Positions 1-5,239 of a stretch of DNA of 5,239 nt are shown in pieces. The DNA is from an uncultured Saprospirales bacterium (GTDB lineage Bacteria; Bacteroidota; Bacteroidia; Chitinophagales; Saprospiraceae): positions 1 through 5,239 of the forward strand of contig CALAZP010000265.1 of the NCBI GenBank assembly GCA_937926355.1, read 5' to 3'. The notes under the pieces were generated by a model. The model made no database searches. It was not told where the DNA came from and worked only from the letters and a program-made list of their open reading frames with translations. Within the stretch, counting starts at the first letter, position 1. Each line of letters opens with the position of its first letter. Made by a program: the position numbers and the translations under genes.

Positions 1-915
1 TCTAAAATTGTCGACTATTTGAAGGGTGATAAATCTGGCATAGTACCTATTGTGACCAATTCTGAATCTGTTCTACAGTTTGGTAATAATGCTTACGACA
101 AACCAGCAACAGCGTTGAATATTTTACGGGAAACCATTATGGGGCGAGAGTTATTTGACTACGCTTTTAGAGAATATGCTCAAAGGTGGAAGTTTAAGCA
201 CCCTACACCAGCTGATTTTTTCAGAACTATGGAGGATGCGAGTGCAGTAGATTTGGATTGGTTTTGGAGGGGTTGGTTTTATTCTACAGACCATGTTGAT
301 ATTGCTATTGATCAGGTAGAATGGTTCCAGGTCAACACACAAAATCCTGTTGTTGAAAAGGGATTGGCTAAAGAGGAAAGAGAGGCTGCTCCTAAGTATA
401 TAGGGGATGTTCGAAATGAATCTATGGAAACAGCAGTAGATAAGGACCCTAGACTGAAAGACTTTTATAATGATTACGACCCATTAGAAGTTACTGCTTT
501 AGATCAAGCTGAATACCAGCAGTTTATCAATAGCTTGGCACCCTGGGAAAAGGAGTTGATTGATAAGGGACACCATTATTACAGCATTGATTTTTCCAAT
601 GTGGGTGGTCTGGTCATGCCTATCATTCTTTCCTTTAATTTTACCGATGGAACCAGCGAAGAAGTAAGGATTCCCGCAGAAATTTGGGCTAAGAATTCTG
701 GTCAGGTAAGTAAGGTTTTCTTCTTTGAAAAAGAAGTAGCGGAGATTGTTTTAGACCCTAATTTGGAAACCGCAGATACGGATAGAAATAATAACTATTG
801 GCCTTCTCGTCGCCTACCCAATCGCTTTGAACTCTTCAAAGGAAGACAGTGGGGAATGGGAGAAAATCCTATGCAACGCATGCAGAGAAGTGAACAATTA
901 GAAGAGGGGAACTAA
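1..915 (+). CDS. M1-family metallopeptidase (aminopeptidase N-like), C-terminal part only
   Basis: Partial gene: frame 1 is open from the first base and ends at TAA 913-915, giving 304 residues. The TTG at 19 is not credible as a start, because the reading continues upstream and the visible part begins inside a catalytic domain. Residues 32-34 (Tyr-Asp-Lys, then Pro-Ala) followed by LNILRE match the Y-x-K-G/P element of M1 peptidases. By family knowledge that Tyr stabilises the transition state, like Tyr383 of leukotriene A4 hydrolase. The stretch FFRTMEDAS and WFWRGWFYSTDHVDI (about 73-101) is the typical end of the M1 catalytic domain in Bacteroidota. The zinc ligands (HEXXH-18-E) and any signal peptide must lie before the window. 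Residues about 190-290 form a beta-rich C-terminal region ending with VLDPNLETADTD and basic residues, as in long Bacteroidota M1 enzymes. The expected role is removal of N-terminal residues from peptides, probably periplasmic or surface-associated; location and specificity are inference. Confidence 0.9.
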   Translation, partial: SKIVDYLKGDKSGIVPIVTNSESVLQFGNNAYDKPATALNILRETIMGRELFDYAFREYAQRWKFKHPTPADFFRTMEDASAVDLDWFWRGWFYSTDHVDIAIDQVEWFQVNTQNPVVEKGLAKEEREAAPKYIGDVRNESMETAVDKDPRLKDFYNDYDPLEVTALDQAEYQQFINSLAPWEKELIDKGHHYYSIDFSNVGGLVMPIILSFNFTDGTSEEVRIPAEIWAKNSGQVSKVFFFEKEVAEIVLDPNLETADTDRNNNYWPSRRLPNRFELFKGRQWGMGENPMQRMQRSEQLEEGN

Positions 916-924
916 TTCCTTTCT
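903..924 (+). other. Hairpin with the two convergent stop codons in its loop
   Basis: Bases 903-911 pair with 916-924 to give a 9-bp stem: A-U, G-C, A-U, G.U, G.U, G-C, G-C, A-U, A-U. The tetraloop is CTAA at 912-915, exactly the overlap of TAA (plus gene) and TAG (minus gene). The two wobble pairs exist only in plus-strand RNA; on the minus strand they become C/A mismatches. No T-tract follows, so this is not a classical intrinsic terminator. It could still pause or stop transcription between the convergent genes, or be chance in a purine-rich gene tail. Confidence 0.3.
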
Positions 925-1898
925 CTCGATACAATAGTATCTATGATAATTTGAGCATGGTCTCGGGTGTTTTCTATGAAAAGTTTACTGGTTTGTGTTC
1001 CTGCACAGACCACCCCTGCTAAGAAAACACCCGGGAGATTGCTTTCCAGTGTTTCTTTTTTATAATCTGGAATTCTTATAGCATCCTCGCTGCAGGCAAT
1101 ACCCAGCTTATCTAATAAGGCATAGTTAGGTTCATAACCCGTCATAGCCAACACAAAATCATTGTCAATTTCAAAGGTTCCTTTTTCCTCGTTTTCTAAA
1201 ACGACTTTTTCTTCGTGAATCGAAACCAAATGGGTGTTAAAATAGCCCTTAATACTATCTGCTTTGATCCGATTGATGATATTAGGTCGAATCCAATATT
1301 TGACGTTGGGATGGATTTCGGATCCTCTTATGGCCATAGTGACCCTTGCTCCTTTGTAATAGCATTCCAGAGCGGCATCACAAGCCGAGTTTCTCGCTCC
1401 AATAACCAACACCTCTTTTTGGAAGAAGGGATGCGGGTCGTTGTAATAATGGGAAACTTTGGGAAGTTGCTCTCCAGGGATTTGAAGTCGTCGAGGAGTA
1501 TCATAGAATCCGGTAGCAATAATCACATGGGCAGTGGAATATTTTGCTTTAGAAGTTTGAATTTCATATCCATTTTTATTTATCGGCTTCATAGATAAAA
1601 CCTCCTCGTACAGCCTGACTTTCAGATGGTAATGTTGAACCAATCTTCTGTAATACTCTAAGGCTTCTCTTCTAGTAGGCTTTTCCCCGTGTGAAATAAA
1701 TGGAACTTGACCAATTTCTAGCAGTTTGGACGTTGAAAAAAAAGTCATATCAGCTGGAAAATGGTAAAGAGCATGAACTAACATGCCTTTTTCTAGTATG
1801 CAATACTTCAAACCAGCAAGATGAGCTGCAATAGCGCAATTGATTCCAGAAGGCCCGCCACCGATGATTACCACATCTAATCGTTCCATAATTTTCAT
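912..1898 (-). CDS. ypdA: YpdA/Bdr-like FAD- and NAD(P)H-dependent disulfide oxidoreductase
   Basis: Complete 328-residue protein, the usual length for the YpdA family (putative bacillithiol disulfide reductases). Residues 8-18 carry the FAD-binding GGGPSG loop. A family-typical stretch follows at 47-66 (FPADMTFFSTS...LEIGQVPF), then KPTRREALEYYRRLV at 73-87. The ATG motif is at 128-130, a second nucleotide-binding site at 165-176 (VIGARNSACDAA) binds NAD(P)H, and VFLAGVVCAG at 291-300 closes the FAD site. There is no CxxC redox pair as in thioredoxin reductase. In Firmicutes the enzyme reduces oxidised bacillithiol using NADPH with bacilliredoxins; some Bacteroidota also make bacillithiol, so the same cytosolic role is inferred. 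The Cys of the staphylococcal GGGPCG loop is Ser17 here. The start at ATG 1896-1898 is the first Met after an in-frame TAA at 1920-1922; Met4 (1887-1889) is a credible alternative. The gene is divergent from the prenyl synthase gene and overlaps the peptidase gene by 4 bp tail to tail. Confidence 0.87.
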   Translation of the reverse strand: MKIMERLDVVIIGGGPSGINCAIAAHLAGLKYCILEKGMLVHALYHFPADMTFFSTSKLLEIGQVPFISHGEKPTRREALEYYRRLVQHYHLKVRLYEEVLSMKPINKNGYEIQTSKAKYSTAHVIIATGFYDTPRRLQIPGEQLPKVSHYYNDPHPFFQKEVLVIGARNSACDAALECYYKGARVTMAIRGSEIHPNVKYWIRPNIINRIKADSIKGYFNTHLVSIHEEKVVLENEEKGTFEIDNDFVLAMTGYEPNYALLDKLGIACSEDAIRIPDYKKETLESNLPGVFLAGVVCAGTQTSKLFIENTRDHAQIIIDTIVSRERN

Positions 1899-1963
1899 TT
1901 TGTGAGGCAGTAAAATTAATTAATTGAATTTGTAGGGGTATATTTAGGAACCAATTTATCCTT
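1899..1963. promoter_or_regulatory. Divergent promoter region between ypdA-like and prenyl synthase genes
   Basis: This 65-bp AT-rich spacer separates two head-to-head genes, so both promoters should lie in or near it. Compared with the Bacteroidota -7 consensus TAnnTTTG, there is TATATTTA at 1939-1946 on the plus strand (18 bp before the start at 1964) and TAATTTTA at 1918-1911 on the minus strand (12 bp before the start at 1898), each one base off. I see no matching -33 box at the usual spacing for either, so the exact boxes are weak. A 12-bp palindrome, AATTAATTAATT, lies at 1914-1925; it could be an operator but is low-complexity sequence. No well-spaced Shine-Dalgarno sequence precedes either start, as is common in this phylum. 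Confidence 0.4.
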
Positions 1964-2935
1964 ATGCATACTCTGAAAACTCTTCAAGACCTTTTTCTGG
2001 AGGCCTTAAATAAGCAATCATTTACTGGTTACCCGCCTTCCTTGTACGAACCAGTTGACTATATCATGCACTTAGGGGGAAAAAGAGTTCGACCCGTTTT
2101 AGCCTTGATAGCGTGTGATTTATTTGGGAAGAATCCCATCAAAGCACTACCAGCTGCTATGGCCGTTGAAATTTTCCATAATTTTAGTTTGGTTCACGAC
2201 GACATTATGGACGATGCCCCTTTAAGGCGTGGTCAACCTACTGTTCACGAGAAGTATTCTGCCAATACCGCTATTCTTTCTGGGGATGTCATGCTGGTAA
2301 AAGCCTATCAAGCGCTGGAACAGGTTGCGGATCCTCGGCAAAAATCTGATTTATTTAAAATATTTAGCCAGGTAGCCGTTGAAGTTTGCGAAGGCCAACA
2401 GATGGATATGGATTTTGAAAAAAGAGAAGCTGTAGCCATTCAGGAGTACATAAAAATGATTGAGCTGAAGACCGCTGCTTTGCTAGCTGGTAGTTTGCAA
2501 ATGGGGGCTATACTAGCTGATGCTTCTCCAAAAGAGGTAGATACCCTAGGTCAAGTAGGACGTAATATTGGCATTGCTTTTCAATTACAGGATGACTACC
2601 TAGATACATTTGGAGACCCCGCTTTTTTCGGCAAAAAAGTTGGCGGAGATATCGTTCAAAATAAAAAGACCTATTTGTTTTTAAAAGCGCTGGAAGTCGC
2701 TGATGAAGATCAAAAAAGGGAATTGCAGCACTGCTATTTCGAGTATCAAGGTTTAGAAAATGATAAAATCAATAAAGTCAAAGGTATTTTTGAATCCTTA
2801 GATATCCCATCTGTTTCAAAAGAATTGATGCAAACCTATCAATCTCGTGCTTTAAAGCTACTTGAAAGCTTGTCTCCTACTCGCAAGGAATTATTGCTAG
2901 GATTAATTGACGATTTGATGGTAAGGGAAATTTAA
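1964..2935 (+). CDS. Short-chain trans-prenyl diphosphate synthase (FPP/GGPP synthase type)
   Basis: Complete 323-residue member of the trans-polyprenyl synthase family, which condenses isopentenyl diphosphate with allylic diphosphates in the cytosol to make C15-C20 or longer chains for quinones, carotenoids and undecaprenyl carriers. GGKRVRP at 38-44 binds diphosphate. The first Asp-rich motif is DDIMD at 79-83 followed by APLRRG (85-90). The Lys-Thr pair is at 169-170, and the second Asp-rich motif is DDYLD at 210-214 within QLQDDYLDTFGD. GGDIVQNKKT follows at 227-236. All Mg-binding Asp residues are present, so it should be active. The first motif lacks the two-residue insertion of IspA-type bacterial FPP synthases, and Phe74 lies five residues before it with Ser75 at the fourth position. 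That pattern fits a GGPP/FPP-range product rather than a long-chain (IspB) one, but product length is inferred. ATG 1964 is the first Met after an in-frame TGA at 1925-1927. The gene ends at TAA 2933-2935, beside a terminator for the opposite strand. Confidence 0.93.
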   Translation: MHTLKTLQDLFLEALNKQSFTGYPPSLYEPVDYIMHLGGKRVRPVLALIACDLFGKNPIKALPAAMAVEIFHNFSLVHDDIMDDAPLRRGQPTVHEKYSANTAILSGDVMLVKAYQALEQVADPRQKSDLFKIFSQVAVEVCEGQQMDMDFEKREAVAIQEYIKMIELKTAALLAGSLQMGAILADASPKEVDTLGQVGRNIGIAFQLQDDYLDTFGDPAFFGKKVGGDIVQNKKTYLFLKALEVADEDQKRELQHCYFEYQGLENDKINKVKGIFESLDIPSVSKELMQTYQSRALKLLESLSPTRKELLLGLIDDLMVREI

Positions 2936-2969
2936 AAAAAAGGAGCAACCACGAAAGCGGTTACCCCTC
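2934..2969 (-). terminator. Intrinsic terminator for the GH20 gene (minus strand)
   Basis: Read on the minus strand, 2969 to 2957 pairs with 2952 to 2940 to form a 13-bp stem around a TTTC loop (2956-2953). The core is GGGGTAACCGC against GTGGTTGCTCC, with wobble pairs where Watson-Crick pairs are missing. An eight-base T-run (2941-2934) follows at once; its first two bases can pair with the stem. On the plus strand the same wobble positions become A/C mismatches and no T-run follows, so the orientation is clear. It lies about 160 bp past the GH20 stop codon, and its T-run reaches into the TAA stop of the prenyl synthase gene. Confidence 0.75.
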
Positions 2970-2976
2970 ACACTAT

Positions 2977-3015
2977 GAAACACTATTATCTTTAAAGCTT
3001 GAAGCGAATAGTTTC
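2977..3015 (+). other. Long imperfect hairpin in the intergenic region
   Basis: On the plus strand GAAAC (2977-2981) pairs with GTTTC (3011-3015). After a two-base bulge (AC, 2982-2983), TATT (2984-2987) pairs with AATA (3007-3010). Past a 2x2 internal loop, CTTTAA (2990-2995) pairs with TTGAAG (2999-3004) through one G.U pair, closing on a three-base loop. That makes 15 pairs over 39 bases. On the minus strand the G.U becomes a C/A mismatch, so plus-strand RNA pairs slightly better. It would lie in the 3' untranslated region of the prenyl synthase mRNA, or upstream of the terminator in the GH20 mRNA. Function unknown; no RNA family recognised. Confidence 0.35.
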
Positions 3016-3077
3016 TCGTTTAAGGTTATTTGGGCCCTCGTTGGATCATTTATGGACTCAAATATACTATTTATTTC

Positions 3078-3106
3078 AATATGTTTTATTTTTTAACATT
3101 TTTTTT
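3078..3106 (+). terminator. Weak terminator candidate for the prenyl synthase gene
   Basis: ATGTT (3081-3085) pairs with AACAT (3095-3099) across a T-rich nine-base loop, and an eight-T run (3099-3106) follows. Two further A-T pairs are possible below a T/T mismatch. The stem has only one G-C pair, so it is weak. It is placed here because nothing else on the plus strand after the gene combines a hairpin and a T-run. Confidence 0.3.
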
Positions 3107-3110
3107 AATA

Positions 3111-3125
3111 TTTAAGTTCCTTAAA
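3111..3125. repeat. Small perfect inverted repeat after the GH20 stop codon
   Basis: TTTAAG (3111-3116) and CTTAAA (3120-3125) are perfect inverted repeats around a three-base spacer, six bases past the GH20 stop codon. No T-run follows closely on either strand, so it is not a convincing terminator. It may protect the 3' end of the mRNA or be chance in AT-rich DNA. Confidence 0.3.
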
Positions 3126-3131
3126 AGATTA

Positions 3132-5239
3132 TTATTTACGTATTAAATTATCTACATATACTATTGCACTTTGCTGATTTCCATTTTGAGTAAAGGCCGC
3201 GATTTGCAACCCTTTCTGATAATTTAAAGTCTCATGGGTTACCCTATCGCTATTGGAATTGGGAGTACTGCCTACCGCATAGCGGATAATCAGGCCGGGG
3301 AATGCCGTATTGACTTTCACGGTATTTCCTTCGAGGGTGACCCCTGGAGGAGGTATGCGGTAATTAAGATTTGCAAAGGCCGCATCCATATAATCCAGTT
3401 GACCTTGTCCGATAGTATTGGCAAAAATCTCCCAGTGTTGTTTTAATAATTCATCATCTTTTTGCACTTCCCATTTGGGTTTAGCTGCCCATGCTCTTTC
3501 GGCTAATCCCAGTAATTTTGGAAAATAAAAATAGGACAAGCGATCGGGATACATTAAGGTTTCACTCCAAAGTTGCCCTTGGATTCCTAATATATTTTTT
3601 CTCGCAGAGACTTCTAGTGCCTCCATTTCGGAATAAAAAGAAGCGCGATCAAATGAATTACCCATTGGATCTTGGGTGGTGGAGAAGAAAACTTCCTCCG
3701 GGGCGAAGGAGAAAACCCGCTGGGTATTAACAAATCCACCCCAGGTGAGTCCAGGTTCCTTGGGGTCTTTATTATAAGCCATATCGAGGTAGAGATTTGT
3801 AACACCGCATAGCACTACCGGATAACCGGCATTGGCTAGTCGATTACCCAAATCCTGATTACCCCAAAGGTTGTTCCAAACATAAGGAATAACCGATCCC
3901 CCTTTAAAATCTGGATGTGGGTTATAGGACATCCCACCATTTTCATTAGGGATTCGTTCCAAGGCTACTTCCTCCCATCCAGAGGTATTTAACCCATAAC
4001 GATTCAGCATTTCCCTCATTCTATTGACAAAATAATAATTGAGATCAATGACATTTTTTACCGAAGGTGTAGCCGCTATCAGTCGATCACAAGCTGGGGA
4101 TTTTTCCCAAACTCCATTGGGCACTTCATCACCTCCAATATGGATGGTACTTAGTGGAACGCTTACGGATTTGTATATCCCTAGAATATTACGGACCACG
4201 GTTTCAATAAAAGCATAGGAGGATTCCTGACATGGACAGATGACGTTGTCCGTATAGTTTTGAACTGAAACGTACTCTGAGGCGTCTTCCGGATCGTGTA
4301 GCAAAAACGATGGGTCACCGGTTTGTTCCGCTCTTCTTTTCATTGCCACAATAGCGGCGCGAGCATGGCCAGGAAGGTCAATTTCAGGAATGACTTCTAT
4401 GCCCAATTTTTCCGCATGGACAAGAATATCGGCATATTCTGCTTGCGTGTAAAAGCCATTTCCAGCGGAGTTGGGATTGCGAGGATCCGGTCCTGACCCG
4501 TATGCGGGATATAGGTGTTGACTTTCGTCTAGGGTATGCCCTCGATAAGCACCGATGCTAGTAAGTTCAGGTAATTCTGGAATTTCAATCCGCCATCCTT
4601 CATCGTCTGTTAAGTGAAAGTGTAATTTATTGAGTTTGTAAGCTCCCATCACTGAAAGCAATAACTTGACCTGCTCCGCTGATTGGAAGTTTCTCGCCAC
4701 ATCTAAGTGAACCCCTCTATATTCATACCGCGGGTAGTCCTGAATCGAGAGGGCATGCAAAGGCCACTGATTGGTTTGAGCTATCGTCAGGTATTGAACC
4801 AATGTTTGCGCCCCATAAAGCAGTCCTTGTTGGTCGGACCCTTTAATCATAATTTTTCCATCAGTTTGAATCCGCAGGTCATAGGCATGACTGCCGGCAG
4901 TTCGTCTTATGCCATCGATTTGGATGGGTTCAACCGTCAGGGTAAGATTGGCCTCGGTATTTGGAGCAGGTTCAGATTGAAGCCCCAGTGTATTTGCCAA
5001 GCTTTCTCTTAACCATTCAACAACTTTTCCTTCACCGTTAATAGAAATAATCCCTTCGGGAAAAGGTACCTGACCGTCTTGATATTGCCAGTAAACAGGC
5101 GTAGGGACTACTGGAGGTAAAGAAAGGCGGTCTAAATGACTCAATGGAGCATAGGTTTCATAGTCTCCGGTCGGGGTGGGTATCGGCACTAAGTCATTGG
5201 AACCTCTATTAATTTGAACTGGTTCCTCCAAAGGCATAA
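3132..5239 (-). CDS. GH20 beta-N-acetylhexosaminidase (chitobiase type), N-terminus outside the window
   Basis: Visible are 701 residues from the Met at 5235-5237 to TAA at 3134-3132. The frame stays open to the window edge, and that Met is followed by no signal peptide, so the true start probably lies further right. Chitobiases are usually about 850-890 residues, which suggests that a signal peptide and most of an N-terminal carbohydrate-binding-like domain are missing. Order: GH20 N-terminal domain about 42-165 (starts near VVPTPVYW); catalytic TIM barrel about 170-585 with YRGVHLDVARNF (173-184), HFHLTDDEGWR (206-216), EVIPEIDLPGHARA (281-294), the catalytic pair Asp370-Glu371 in HIGGDE, Trp420, and GQLWSE (554-559); then an immunoglobulin-like C-terminal domain about 630-697. 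Known chemistry is substrate-assisted release of terminal GlcNAc from chitobiose and chito-oligomers; Asp370 orients the acetamido group and Glu371 is the acid/base. Periplasmic or outer-surface location is inferred. No C-terminal T9SS sorting domain is seen. Its terminator is at 2969-2934. Confidence 0.93.
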   Translation of the reverse strand, partial: MPLEEPVQINRGSNDLVPIPTPTGDYETYAPLSHLDRLSLPPVVPTPVYWQYQDGQVPFPEGIISINGEGKVVEWLRESLANTLGLQSEPAPNTEANLTLTVEPIQIDGIRRTAGSHAYDLRIQTDGKIMIKGSDQQGLLYGAQTLVQYLTIAQTNQWPLHALSIQDYPRYEYRGVHLDVARNFQSAEQVKLLLSVMGAYKLNKLHFHLTDDEGWRIEIPELPELTSIGAYRGHTLDESQHLYPAYGSGPDPRNPNSAGNGFYTQAEYADILVHAEKLGIEVIPEIDLPGHARAAIVAMKRRAEQTGDPSFLLHDPEDASEYVSVQNYTDNVICPCQESSYAFIETVVRNILGIYKSVSVPLSTIHIGGDEVPNGVWEKSPACDRLIAATPSVKNVIDLNYYFVNRMREMLNRYGLNTSGWEEVALERIPNENGGMSYNPHPDFKGGSVIPYVWNNLWGNQDLGNRLANAGYPVVLCGVTNLYLDMAYNKDPKEPGLTWGGFVNTQRVFSFAPEEVFFSTTQDPMGNSFDRASFYSEMEALEVSARKNILGIQGQLWSETLMYPDRLSYFYFPKLLGLAERAWAAKPKWEVQKDDELLKQHWEIFANTIGQGQLDYMDAAFANLNYRIPPPGVTLEGNTVKVNTAFPGLIIRYAVGSTPNSNSDRVTHETLNYQKGLQIAAFTQNGNQQSAIVYVDNLIRK

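Noticed and set aside
19..21. TTG as the start codon of the peptidase
   Set aside because: The frame is open upstream to base 1 and the protein begins in the middle of the M1 catalytic domain, so this is an internal Leu codon.
1215..1598. 127-codon plus-strand reading frame opposite the ypdA-like gene
   Set aside because: It is antisense to a gene with clear family motifs throughout, and its translation has no recognisable domain.
1914..1925. AATTAATTAATT palindrome as a specific operator
   Set aside because: It is low-complexity AT repeat sequence that is self-complementary by composition; without conservation or a regulator nearby it cannot be called an operator.
2975..2995. Tiny reading frame MKHYYL followed by TAA, resembling a leader peptide
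   Set aside because: It has no plus-strand gene downstream to regulate, no ribosome-binding signal, and lies within a hairpin between convergent genes. Six codons can easily arise by chance.
2974..3092. A minus-strand stretch of 39 open codons in the spacer past the GH20 gene, ending at TAG
   Set aside because: It contains no ATG, begins in A-rich sequence and overlaps the hairpin region. A stretch of this length without a stop is not rare.
3491..3730. 79-codon plus-strand and 63-codon minus-strand frames within the GH20 gene
   Set aside because: Both overlap the conserved GH20 catalytic domain in other frames and have low-complexity basic or Pro-rich translations.
4707..5012. 101-codon plus-strand frame opposite the GH20 N-terminal domain
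   Set aside because: Shadow of the GH20 coding sequence; the translation shows no domain or signal peptide.

Overview
The window looks like ordinary chromosomal DNA of a Bacteroidota bacterium, possibly Saprospiria or a related marine or aquatic lineage; the finer placement is a guess. The basis is protein style (a Bacteroidota-type M1 aminopeptidase tail, a YpdA-like flavoprotein, a prenyl diphosphate synthase with a DDIMD-APLRRG first motif, a chitobiase-type GH20 enzyme), moderately AT-rich DNA, and start codons without a well-placed Shine-Dalgarno sequence.

There are four protein genes. (1) 1-915, plus: the C-terminal 304 residues of an M1-family metallopeptidase whose N-terminal part, including the zinc site, lies before the window. 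(2) 912-1898, minus: a complete YpdA/Bdr-like FAD/NAD(P)H-dependent thiol-disulfide oxidoreductase. Its stop codon overlaps that of the peptidase by 4 bp, tail to tail. (3) 1964-2935, plus: a complete short-chain trans-prenyl diphosphate synthase, divergent from gene 2 across a 65-bp AT-rich spacer that should hold both promoters. (4) 3132-5239, minus: a GH20 beta-N-acetylhexosaminidase of the chitobiase type, without its N-terminus, which lies beyond the right edge.

The 196-bp spacer between the convergent genes 3 and 4 (2936-3131) holds the clearest non-coding signals. They are a strong intrinsic terminator read on the minus strand directly beside the stop codon of gene 3, a long imperfect hairpin that pairs better on the plus strand, and a weak T-rich terminator candidate for gene 3. 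No tRNA, rRNA, insertion sequence, CRISPR array, phage gene or attachment site is visible.

The four genes do not form one pathway or operon. They cover peptide breakdown, low-molecular-weight thiol redox balance, isoprenoid chain building (quinone, carotenoid and lipid-carrier precursors) and chito-oligosaccharide breakdown. I saw no previously undescribed system. The points worth a second look are local: RNA-like hairpins at the gene ends, a Cys-to-Ser change in the YpdA nucleotide-binding loop, and the chain-length residues of the prenyl synthase.
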